From positions 27,291 through 33,747 of the forward strand of contig WRMX01000012.1 of the NCBI GenBank assembly GCA_009776905.1: 6,457 nt of DNA, read 5' to 3'. The notes beneath the pieces are model-generated. The model worked only from the letters and a program-made list of their open reading frames with translations. It was not told the origin of the DNA and made no database searches. This DNA comes from Oscillospiraceae bacterium (GTDB taxonomy: Bacteria; Bacillota; Clostridia; Oscillospirales; Oscillospiraceae). Within the stretch, counting starts at the first letter, position 1. Every line of letters begins with the position of its first letter. Both the position numbers and the translations under genes were made by a program. Shown in pieces: positions 1 through 6,296 of this stretch.

Positions 1-158
1 GCGTAATAATCCCCGAGCATCGATATGTGCATGCCGGTTTTGTAGTTTCCGGTGTTTACGAAGTAGGGCGTTTTTCGGCCGCTTTTCGCAGTAAAGTCTC
101 CGAATGTCAGCACTCCTGCGGTGGTCATGAATTCGATGAACCTGTTTTTGTCAAGCAT
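1..158 (-). CDS. pyrE: Orotate phosphoribosyltransferase, N-terminal part (runs off the window)
   Basis: PyrE joins orotate to PRPP to make orotidine 5'-monophosphate, the fifth step of de novo UMP synthesis in the cytoplasm. Reading the minus strand from an ATG at 158 gives 52 whole codons. They include GVLTFGDFTAKSGRKTPYF (about residues 15-33) and NTGNYKTG (35-42), which match from memory the conserved N-terminus of Clostridia-type PyrE. The PRPP-binding loop and catalytic region lie outside the window. The start is secure: a strong AGGAGGTG Shine-Dalgarno (complement of 164-171) sits 5 nt upstream, and the protein begins where the family normally does. In many Firmicutes pyrE is the last gene of a pyr operon; here it has its own promoter and is the first gene of its transcript, divergent from the activase gene. 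The visible part is intact. Confidence 0.93.
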   Translation of the reverse strand, partial: MLDKNRFIEFMTTAGVLTFGDFTAKSGRKTPYFVNTGNYKTGMHISMLGDYY

Positions 159-184
159 TTGTGCACCTCCTCGCGTGAAATATG

Positions 185-203
185 ATGATTGCGCAGCAAT
201 CAT
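185..203. promoter_or_regulatory. Perfect dyad over the pyrE -10/start region (candidate operator)
   Basis: ATGATTGC (185-192) and GCAATCAT (196-203) are perfect 8-bp inverted repeats around a 3-nt centre. The dyad touches the end of the pyrE -10 box and covers the predicted start site, a usual place for a repressor site. The core half-site TGATTGC recurs at 253-259, inside the spacer of the plus-strand promoter. It could instead be a small hairpin at the 5' end of the pyrE message. No regulator is identified. Confidence 0.4.
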
Positions 204-229
204 TATATCATCAGGTTTCTTTTTGTAAA
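202..229 (-). promoter_or_regulatory. Sigma-70-type promoter of pyrE
   Basis: On the minus strand there is a -35 box TTTACA (complement of 224-229), a 16-bp spacer, and a perfect -10 box TATAAT (complement of 202-207). The expected start of transcription is near 195, leaving a leader of only about 37 nt before the pyrE ATG. That is too short for a PyrR-type attenuator. Control is therefore more likely at initiation, and the dyad at 185-203 sits in the right place for it. The promoter call rests on consensus match only. Confidence 0.75.
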
Positions 230-239
230 TAGATTCATA

Positions 240-268
240 TTGATTAAACAACTGATTGCCTATATAAT
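240..268 (+). promoter_or_regulatory. Sigma-70-type plus-strand promoter
   Basis: TTGATT (240-245), a 17-bp spacer and a perfect TATAAT (263-268) form a strong-looking promoter divergent from that of pyrE. The predicted start is near 275, just inside the outer stem of the structured element at 273-524. Transcription would pass through that element and could continue into the activase and uvrB, because I see no intrinsic terminator between. The spacer contains TGATTGC (253-259), the same half-site found in the pyrE dyad. Confidence 0.7.
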
Positions 269-272
269 GGTG

Positions 273-524
273 TCTATTCAGATAGCTGCCGTATGAATCC
301 GTGAAAGGGCAATGCAGACGGCAGCATGAGGCGATTTCGCAGAAAACAAGCGCGAATTTGGCGCAGCGTAGCCGTAAAAACGGCATGGATGCCGTTTTAG
401 CCGATTCACGGCACGGATGCCGTGTTGAGGCGCTAGGCGAAGCAAGTCAAAGGAGTGCTATGTTTTCGCGAAATCCAGCCGTAGCTGCCGGATGTATTGC
501 CTTTCACGGATGAACCTGAATAGA
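273..524 (+). other. Long self-complementary element; candidate structured RNA or MITE-like repeat
   Basis: The two ends of this stretch pair in nested order. Segments 273-281 and 516-524 are a perfect 9-bp match. Segments 297-313 and 496-511 make 16 pairs with one bulge (G309, approximate within the G run). Segments 319-325 and 484-490 make 7 pairs. Segments 330-332 and 478-480 make 3 pairs. Segments 333-347 and 462-475 make 14 pairs with one bulged A. Two hairpins (377-398, 407-424) occupy the centre. Such nesting over 250 nt is not expected by chance. A promoter places the RNA 5' end at the outer stem, which favours a transcribed RNA or a structured 5' leader of the activase gene. The element does not match tmRNA, RNase P, SRP or 6S RNA as I know them. 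Terminal complementarity plus flanking TATA-rich sequence would also suit a miniature inverted-repeat element. Either strand could be the functional one. Confidence 0.5.
377..424 (+). repeat. Twin hairpins with near-identical cores
   Basis: The 14-mer CGGCATGGATGCCG (381-394) recurs as CGGCACGGATGCCG (409-422), differing at one base and offset by 28 nt. The first forms a hairpin with stem AAAACGGC (377-384) and GCCGTTTT (391-398) around a 6-nt loop. The second forms CACGGCA (407-413) and TGCCGTG (418-424) around CGGA. They are the inner part of the 273-524 element. The first can be replaced by a smaller hairpin, GCCGT (371-375) with ACGGC (380-384). Neither has the T-run of an intrinsic terminator. 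Confidence 0.6.
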
Positions 525-528
525 AACA

Positions 529-534
529 TATAAT
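529..534 (+). promoter_or_regulatory. Isolated TATAAT -10-like box before the activase gene
   Basis: A perfect TATAAT lies 32 nt before the activase ATG, just outside the right end of the structured element. No good -35 box stands 16-18 bp upstream (506-511 reads ACGGAT), so it is a weak candidate for a second promoter. It partly mirrors the -10 box at 263-268 on the other side of the element, so it may instead be part of an imperfect terminal repeat. Confidence 0.25.
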
Positions 535-566
535 GTTACCATCATTTTCAAAGGATTTACGAGTTT

Positions 567-3500
567 ATGCAAATCGGTATCGATATTGGCAGCACGACAG
601 TTAAGACAGTCGTCCGCTCCGAAGCAGGAGAAATACTTTTCAGCTCATATGAAAGGCACTACTCCCAAGTGCGCGAAAAAGCAGCGCAGCAACTGCGGAC
701 AGCTTCTCATATATTAGACGGAAAAAATGCGACAGCCGCAATCACAGGATCGGCAGGGCTCGGGGTCGCCAGAGCATCAGGCCTCCAATTCGTGCAGGAA
801 GTCTATGCGACAGCAGCCGTCGTGCGAGACAGAATCCCGCAAGCAGACGCCGTAATAGAACTGGGCGGCGAAGACGCAAAAATCATATTCTTTGGCAAAG
901 GCCTCGAAGAGCGCATGAACGGCACATGCGCCGGCGGAACGGGAGCCTTCATAGACCAGATGGCGACGCTTTTGAACGTTAGCGTATCGGAGCTGGACCA
1001 ACTGTCGCTCCGGCATGAGAAAATATACCCTATCGCTTCACGCTGCGGAGTATTCGCAAAATCTGACATACAGCCGATATTGAACCAGGGCGGCAGGCGC
1101 GAGGATATTGCCGCGTCTATTTACCAAGCCGTCGTCGATCAGACGGTCGCAGGGCTCGCACAGGGACGGGAGCTTACGGGAAAGCTCGTTTTCCTCGGCG
1201 GACCTCTCACTTTTTTATATGGCTTGCGCGAACGGTTCACGCAAACATTGGAGCTCGACGAAGATCACGCCGTTTTCCCGGAACAAGCGGAATGCTATGC
1301 AGCTATAGGTGCTGCTATGTGCGCCGACAGCAACAAGGCGAGGCCGTTTGCCGAGATTTTGCAAGCGCTCGAGGACGCAACCGATGCGGCTTCATCGGGA
1401 AACACCATCGCTCCGCTGTTTTCATCGGCAGCTGAATATGAGGAATTTTGCCGAAGGCATAATGCTGCGGAGCCTGCCGCCGTCAATGCCGACGAATACG
1501 AGGGTGGGTGTTTTCTTGGCATCGATGCGGGCAGCACGACAACGAAACTGGCGCTAATCGCTCCCGATGGCAGCCTGTTATATAGCTATTATGCCGGGAA
1601 CAGGGGCAACCCTGTGTCTATCATACTCGACCAATTACGAATAATTTACGAAAAATTCGGCGGAAGAGCGTCGATCCTCCGCTCCGCCGCCACGGGATAT
1701 GGCGAAGAACTCATTAAAAACGCTTTCGACCTGGACATGGGCATTGTGGAGACAATGGCTCATCTGCGGGCGGCGCAGCACTTTGACCCTGATGTGGATT
1801 TCATCATCGACATCGGCGGGCAGGATGTCAAATGCTTTAAAATCCACAACGGAGCCATTGACAGCATCATGCTGAACGAGGCGTGTTCGTCGGGTTGCGG
1901 CAGCTTCATTGAAACATTTGCAGTTGCGCTCGGATACAATGTCGCCGATTTCGCGAAGCTTGGGCTATTTGCCGAGGAACCGTCCGACCTTGGGTCGCGC
2001 TGTACTGTGTTTATGAATTCGAGCGTCAAACAGGCGCAAAAGGATGGCGCGTCCATCGAGGCAATTTCTGCGGGTTTGTCCATATCGATCGTCAAAAACG
2101 CCGTTTATAAGGTCATCCGCGCGGCCAGCGCAGCCGAGCTGGGAAAGAGCATCGTTGTCCAGGGCGGAACGTTCCTCAACGAGGCGGTTTTGCGCGCCTT
2201 TGAGTCTGAGCTCGGCGCGGAAGTCACGCGTCCTGCTATTGCGGAGTTAATGGGAGCTTACGGAGCGGCCCTGGCAGCAATGGACAAATATACGGAAGAG
2301 CGCGGCGAAGAAGGAGAATCCGCCAGCGCAGTAGAGCGCGGAAGCGCAGAAAAATCCGCCAGCGCAGTAGAGCGCGGAAGCACCGCAGAGCGCGGCGGCG
2401 CGGACGGCCATGCCGAGCCGATATCGCGAATGCTCGATGCCGCCGCTCTCGAAAGCTTCCGCCATGAAGTCAAACCTATGACATGCAACGGTTGCACAAA
2501 TCATTGCAGCATGACCATTAACACGTTTGATAACGGCAGGCGGTATATCTCCGGCAATCGTTGCTCAAAGCCGCTTGGCACGAATGCGCAATCGGAACCG
2601 AATCTTATCAAATATAAGTATAACAAGCTTCGCGCGTTGCAGGGATGCGGAACAGGCAGCGGAAAAAGGGGAAAGATCGGGATTCCGTTTGGGCTCAATA
2701 TGTTTGAAAATCTTCCATTTTGGCATAGATTCTTTACAGAGCTCGATTTTGATGTCGTGCTCTCGCGAGAATCCTCACGGACTCTGTATATTCTCGGGCA
2801 GCGCACCATTCCGTCCGACACCGTGTGCTACCCCGCAAAGCTGATGCACGGACATATAGAATCCTTGCTGGACGATGGCGTGGATGTCATCTTCCTGCCG
2901 TGCATGCCATACAACTTTGATGAAGGAATCAGCGACAATAACTATAATTGCCCCGTCGTCGCATATTATCCGGAGCTTTTGGCTGCGAATATGCCGAGAT
3001 TGAAAACGGCGCGGTGCCTATCGCCGTATTTCGGCCTGCATAACAGGCGAGGGTTTTTGTATAAAGCTGCGGAATACTTCCATGAACAGTTCGGCATACC
3101 ACCCAAAGAGACAAAGAAAGCTGCAATTGCAGCATATGACGCTTATTCAGAATTCATACGTGATATAGAAAGAGAAGCGGATAGCTATATTGAACATGCT
3201 CGAGCGAATGCAAAGCACATCATTGTCGTCGCGGGGCGGCCATACCATGCTGACCCGGAGGTCAACCACGGCATCGACGAGCTGATTACATCGCTGGGGT
3301 TAGTGTTGATAACGGAGGATTCTGTGGCGCGCCGCCTTGGCAAGCAGCGCCGACGCGTGCTCAATCAATGGACATATCAGGCGCGTATGTACAACGCGGC
3401 GAGGTATGTGCTGCAAAATGATGATATGCAATTGGTTCAACTCGTGTCGTTCGGGTGCGGCACGGACGCGATAACTACGGACGAGTTGCGGTCTATCCTT

Positions 3501-3680
3501 GAATCCGGCGGGAAGCTCTACACGCAGCTCAAAATTGACGATATCAACAACCTTGGCGCTGTCCGCATACGCCTTCGCAGCTTGATCGCGGCGATGGAAG
3601 CGCGGGGAGCGGCGCAAGGGAATGAAAAGCAGCAAAAAGACGCGGCGCCAACCAATCAAGCCGGCAAAGGAGCGCAATAA
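567..3680 (+). CDS. Two-module acyl-CoA dehydratase activase-like protein (BcrAD/BadFG ATPase repeats plus DUF2229), lacking the usual C-terminal module
   Basis: Relatives of the first two domains are ATP-driven activators that hold a [4Fe-4S] cluster and inject an electron into 2-hydroxyacyl-CoA dehydratases; the role of the long multidomain form is not established. Domains in order: ASKHA ATPase 1 (about 1-250) with DIGSTTVK (6-13), ELGGEDAK (98-105), NGTCAGGTGAFIDQ (118-131), CGVFAKSD (160-167) and LGGP (210-213); ATPase 2 (about 316-572) with GIDAGSTTTK (318-327), DIGGQDVK (415-422), NEACSSGCGSF (437-447) and SRCTVFMN (477-484); a repetitive charged linker (577-618); a Cys motif C640-x2-C643-x3-C647 with C666; and a DUF2229-like region (about 703-1010). 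C121/C160 and C440/C479 occupy the positions of the HgdC cluster ligands. Long relatives are about 1400 residues and continue with a further module of about 400; this one ends in a hydrophilic tail (1012-1037). The start ATG follows AAAGGA (550-555) at an 11-nt spacing, with the first nucleotide-binding motif at once after it. uvrB begins 2 nt after the stop. Substrate unknown. Confidence 0.88.
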   Translation: MQIGIDIGSTTVKTVVRSEAGEILFSSYERHYSQVREKAAQQLRTASHILDGKNATAAITGSAGLGVARASGLQFVQEVYATAAVVRDRIPQADAVIELGGEDAKIIFFGKGLEERMNGTCAGGTGAFIDQMATLLNVSVSELDQLSLRHEKIYPIASRCGVFAKSDIQPILNQGGRREDIAASIYQAVVDQTVAGLAQGRELTGKLVFLGGPLTFLYGLRERFTQTLELDEDHAVFPEQAECYAAIGAAMCADSNKARPFAEILQALEDATDAASSGNTIAPLFSSAAEYEEFCRRHNAAEPAAVNADEYEGGCFLGIDAGSTTTKLALIAPDGSLLYSYYAGNRGNPVSIILDQLRIIYEKFGGRASILRSAATGYGEELIKNAFDLDMGIVETMAHLRAAQHFDPDVDFIIDIGGQDVKCFKIHNGAIDSIMLNEACSSGCGSFIETFAVALGYNVADFAKLGLFAEEPSDLGSRCTVFMNSSVKQAQKDGASIEAISAGLSISIVKNAVYKVIRAASAAELGKSIVVQGGTFLNEAVLRAFESELGAEVTRPAIAELMGAYGAALAAMDKYTEERGEEGESASAVERGSAEKSASAVERGSTAERGGADGHAEPISRMLDAAALESFRHEVKPMTCNGCTNHCSMTINTFDNGRRYISGNRCSKPLGTNAQSEPNLIKYKYNKLRALQGCGTGSGKRGKIGIPFGLNMFENLPFWHRFFTELDFDVVLSRESSRTLYILGQRTIPSDTVCYPAKLMHGHIESLLDDGVDVIFLPCMPYNFDEGISDNNYNCPVVAYYPELLAANMPRLKTARCLSPYFGLHNRRGFLYKAAEYFHEQFGIPPKETKKAAIAAYDAYSEFIRDIEREADSYIEHARANAKHIIVVAGRPYHADPEVNHGIDELITSLGLVLITEDSVARRLGKQRRRVLNQWTYQARMYNAARYVLQNDDMQLVQLVSFGCGTDAITTDELRSILESGGKLYTQLKIDDINNLGAVRIRLRSLIAAMEARGAAQGNEKQQKDAAPTNQAGKGAQ
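2317..2381 (+). repeat. 36-bp-period direct repeat inside the activase linker
   Basis: A 29-bp perfect direct repeat occupies 2317-2345 and 2353-2381, a period of 36 bp or exactly 12 codons, encoding SASAVERGS twice (residues 585-593 and 597-605). The shorter word AGAGCGCGG occurs four times in the same frame, at 2297, 2333, 2369 and 2387 (steps 36, 36, 18), each giving Glu-Arg-Gly. The repeat lies in the disordered-looking linker between the second ATPase domain and the cysteine motif, so copy number can change without breaking a fold. It probably arose by slippage or unequal recombination. Confidence 0.85.
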
Positions 3681-3682
3681 AT

Positions 3683-5644
3683 TTGGACTTCAAAGTAATA
3701 AGCGATTTTGAACCCGCTGGCGGACAACCGGAAGCGATCGACGCGTTGGCCAATGGCATAGACCTCGGCTTCGCAGAACAAACGCTGCTCGGCGTCACAG
3801 GCTCGGGCAAAACATATACGATGGCCAAAATAATCGAGCGCATACAACGCCCGACGCTCATACTCGCGCACAACAAAGCCTTGGCCGCGCAACTATGCAG
3901 CGAATTCAAAGAATTCTTCCCGGAGAACGCAGTAGAATTTTTCGTGTCATACTATGACTATTACCAGCCGGAAGCATACATCCCGCATACTGACACATAT
4001 ATCGAAAAAGATAGCTCGATTAACGATGAAATCGAACGCCTACGCCACTCCGCAACATCCTCGCTCTTTGAGCGGCGCGATGTCATCGTCGTGTCCTCGG
4101 TCAGCTGCATATATGGGCTTGGCGACCCGATCGACTATTCCAGCATGGTCATATCGCTCAGGCCAAACCGGGAATGCAGCCGCGACGAGCTGCTTAAAAA
4201 ACTCGTATCGATCCGCTATGTGCGCAACGATGTCGCGTTTGAGCGCAACGCCTTCCGCGTTCGCGGCGACACTGTCGAGATATACCCTGTCTATGCTCGC
4301 GACCGCGCGATACGCATCGAGTTTTTCGGAGATGAAATCGAACGCATCAGTGAGATCAACGTGGTCACCGGTGCGCCTGCCAGGATTCTGTCGCATATTG
4401 CCATATACCCCGCCTCGCATTACGTCACGACAGAGGAAAAGACAGAAAACGCCATTGCCGAGATCAAGGCAGAGATGAAAGAGCGCATCGAATATTTCGA
4501 GCGTGAGAACAAACTCGTAGAAGCCCAGCGAATCCACCAGCGCACGATGTATGACATCGAGATGCTATCTGAGCTGGGGTATTGCAACGGCATAGAAAAC
4601 TATTCGCGCATAATCACAGGACGCAAGCCGGGAAGCGCGCCGATGACGCTGCTTGATTATTTCCCAAAGGATTTTATATTATTCGTCGACGAATGCCACG
4701 TAACGCTGCCGCAAGTCCGTGCTATGTACGCGGGAGACAGGGCGCGCAAGGAAAATCTTGTCGATTATGGGTTTCGCCTGCCGTCAGCGTTTGACAACAG
4801 GCCGTTGAATTTCACGGAATTCAATGAGCGGCTGCACCAAGTGATCTATGTCTCCGCGACCCCTTCGGAATATGAACGTTCCCGCTCCAGCCAGGTCGTC
4901 GAGCAGGTGATCCGCCCGACAGGCCTCCTCGACCCGGATATATCCGTAAGACCGGTTGATGGCCAAATTGACGACTTGATCATGGAAATCAACATACGCG
5001 CCGCCAGGGACGAGCGAGTGCTCGTCACGACGCTGACAAAGAAAATGGCGGAAGACCTTACAGGCTACCTCACAGGGACGGGCATCCGCGTAAGATACCT
5101 CCACCACGACATCTCTACGATCGAGCGAATGGAAATAATCCGCGACTTGCGGCTTGGCGAGTTCGACGTTCTCGTGGGTATAAATCTGTTGCGCGAAGGT
5201 TTGGATTTGCCCGAAGTCTCGCTGGTCGCAATTCTGGATGCGGACAAGGAAGGCTTTTTGCGCAGCGCGACATCGCTCATTCAAACAATCGGACGCGCAG
5301 CAAGAAACATAAATGGACTTGTGATCATGTACGCCGATAAGGTCACCCCTGCAATGAGCGCAGCCATCGAAGAAACCTCCCTGCGGCGGGATAAACAAAA
5401 AGCATTCAACGAGGCAAATGGCATTGTGCCGAAAACTATCATAAAGAGCGTGCGTGACCTGATTGAGATTTCCAAGCGCGAATCCGGCGCGCTGAAACCC
5501 GGCAGCAACGTCAAGATGACAGGGCGAGAACTTGACGAAGAAATAAAAAGGCTGGAAAAGGACATGGCTGCTGCCGCGAAGCTTCTTGAATTTGAATATG
5601 CCGCAGCCTTGCGCGACAGGATTATAGAACTAAGGAAGAACTGA
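3683..5644 (+). CDS. uvrB: UvrABC excision repair helicase subunit B
   Basis: UvrB receives damaged DNA from UvrA, opens the strands, verifies the lesion and recruits UvrC for incision in nucleotide excision repair. The 653 residues agree with the usual 650-675. Visible in order: Walker A GVTGSGKT (37-44), the aromatic damage-probing hairpin region with YYDYYQPEAYIP (90-101), PASHYVT (243-249), Walker B region FVDECHVTLPQ (334-344), DYGFRLPSAFDNRPL (361-375), YVSATP (389-394), RPTGLLDP (411-418), helicase motif V VGINLLREGLDLPEVS (498-513), motif VI QTIGRAARN (534-542), and a C-terminal UVR domain that contacts UvrA/UvrC (about 618-651). The start is TTG at 3683, with AAAGGAG (3666-3672) 10 nt upstream, inside the end of the activase gene. 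The protein begins MDFKVISDFEPAGGQPEAI, as expected. Small departures from better-known UvrBs are DECH for DESH and SAFDN for SALDN. uvrA, often the next gene, is not in the window. Confidence 0.98.
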   Translation: MDFKVISDFEPAGGQPEAIDALANGIDLGFAEQTLLGVTGSGKTYTMAKIIERIQRPTLILAHNKALAAQLCSEFKEFFPENAVEFFVSYYDYYQPEAYIPHTDTYIEKDSSINDEIERLRHSATSSLFERRDVIVVSSVSCIYGLGDPIDYSSMVISLRPNRECSRDELLKKLVSIRYVRNDVAFERNAFRVRGDTVEIYPVYARDRAIRIEFFGDEIERISEINVVTGAPARILSHIAIYPASHYVTTEEKTENAIAEIKAEMKERIEYFERENKLVEAQRIHQRTMYDIEMLSELGYCNGIENYSRIITGRKPGSAPMTLLDYFPKDFILFVDECHVTLPQVRAMYAGDRARKENLVDYGFRLPSAFDNRPLNFTEFNERLHQVIYVSATPSEYERSRSSQVVEQVIRPTGLLDPDISVRPVDGQIDDLIMEINIRAARDERVLVTTLTKKMAEDLTGYLTGTGIRVRYLHHDISTIERMEIIRDLRLGEFDVLVGINLLREGLDLPEVSLVAILDADKEGFLRSATSLIQTIGRAARNINGLVIMYADKVTPAMSAAIEETSLRRDKQKAFNEANGIVPKTIIKSVRDLIEISKRESGALKPGSNVKMTGRELDEEIKRLEKDMAAAAKLLEFEYAAALRDRIIELRKN

Positions 5645-5675
5645 TAAGAGCTGATAAGAGCTGATAAGAGCTGAT
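5641..5675 (+). repeat. Tandem 10-bp repeat, 3.5 copies, starting in the uvrB stop codon
   Basis: CTGATAAGAG is repeated exactly three times (5641-5670), followed by CTGAT (5671-5675). The first copy contains the uvrB stop TGA (5642-5644). Later copies lie in the 67-nt gap before the export-family gene. The perfect copies suggest recent slippage expansion. The unit has no obvious fold; it pushes the next gene's ribosome binding site about 20-30 nt further from the uvrB stop than a single copy would. Confidence 0.9.
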
Positions 5676-5711
5676 GTGGCTAAAATTCACGCCCGGTGAG
5701 GTGGTTTTATA

Positions 5712-6221
5712 TTGACGAATGCGATATTAGGATTTCTAGAAACTATATTTGGCACATCATATTTGGCGAAAGTAATGGTGACAATCATCATATCGATGCT
5801 GCCGATAGTGGAACTGCGCGGAAGCATACCCGTCGGCGCCGGAATTCTGGGATTATCTGTGCACATGGCGGCCATATTCAGCATCATCGGCAACATGCTC
5901 CCCGTTCCTTTTATCATTATCTTCGCCAGAAAAATCATCGGCTGGATGCGAAAACGCAGCACATGGCTCGGAACCTTGGCGGACAAGCTCGAAAATAAGG
6001 CAAAATCAAAAGGCGCGAAATTATATCGCAGCGAACTGATCGGCCTGATGATCATTGTCGCCATCCCGCTGCCCGGAACGGGAGCATGGACGGGCGCCCT
6101 GATCGCAGCCATCCTCGATATCAGGCTCAAGGCCGCGCTGCCCGCCATAGGACTGGGCGTCATCATCGCAGGCATACTCATAACCGGCCTGATGTATGGC
6201 TTTTCTTCATTGTTCCTATGA
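5712..6221 (+). CDS. Putative small multi-drug export family membrane protein (COG2426 type)
   Basis: This 169-residue protein is almost entirely hydrophobic and recalls the family named small multi-drug export (Pfam PF06695, COG2426). That name is historical and no transport substrate is established. Likely membrane segments are about 16-32, 42-74 (probably two short spans), 109-135 and 142-166. A basic, cytoplasmic-looking loop lies at 73-107 (ARKIIGWMRKR, then KLENKAKSKGAK). The motifs VELRGSIPVGAG (33-44) and IPLPGTGAWTGAL (118-130) are the family's paired Pro/Gly-rich half-membrane motifs and resemble re-entrant loops. There is no signal peptide. The start is TTG at 5712: an in-frame TGA at 5697-5699 rules out anything much further upstream, and GAGGTGG (5698-5704) is a good ribosome binding site 7 nt away. 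It lies 67 nt after uvrB on the same strand, so co-transcription is possible. A functional link to uvrB or the activase is not evident. Confidence 0.85.
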   Translation: MTNAILGFLETIFGTSYLAKVMVTIIISMLPIVELRGSIPVGAGILGLSVHMAAIFSIIGNMLPVPFIIIFARKIIGWMRKRSTWLGTLADKLENKAKSKGAKLYRSELIGLMIIVAIPLPGTGAWTGALIAAILDIRLKAALPAIGLGVIIAGILITGLMYGFSSLFL

Positions 6222-6296
6222 ACCGCCCGCGAATGACATGAGGGCTCCGCTCCAAACCCGAGCGCTGCGGGATTGCCGCTTCATAGAGATCCCCAC
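6222..6296. other. Spacer after the last gene, no terminator seen
   Basis: I see no gene here. A weak possible stem, CGCTC (6248-6252) with GAGCG (6260-6264), follows the export-family gene, but no T-run comes after it. No convincing intrinsic terminator closes the plus-strand genes within the window. Confidence 0.4.

Noticed and set aside
159..200. PyrR-type attenuator in the pyrE leader
   Set aside because: The predicted leader is only about 37 nt, too short for the anti-antiterminator, antiterminator and terminator set.
377..402. Hairpin ending in TTTT as an intrinsic terminator
   Set aside because: Only four T residues follow within the stem itself, then AGCC; the stem is better explained as part of the larger fold.
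301..513. Open frame of 70 codons (GTG start) inside the structured intergenic element
   Set aside because: It has no ribosome binding site, its composition follows the inverted repeats, and it resembles no family. The pairing structure explains the sequence better.
2317..2381. CRISPR-like repeat
   Set aside because: There are two copies with a 7-bp gap, in frame within a gene linker; there is no array and no cas gene.
3681..3760. A frameshift hiding the missing activase C-terminus
   Set aside because: The uvrB reading frame with its conserved N-terminus starts immediately, leaving no room for a remnant of the module.
4040..4537. 165-codon minus-strand open frame
   Set aside because: It is also antisense to conserved uvrB sequence, with low-complexity shadow composition.
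4784..5398. 204-codon open frame on the minus strand
   Set aside because: It lies entirely opposite uvrB, whose protein is unmistakable; it is a shadow frame with no recognisable domain or start signal.
5687..6181. 164-codon minus-strand open frame opposite the export-family gene
   Set aside because: Its Met/Ile/Pro-rich sequence is the mirror of a hydrophobic plus-strand gene with a good ribosome binding site and family motifs.
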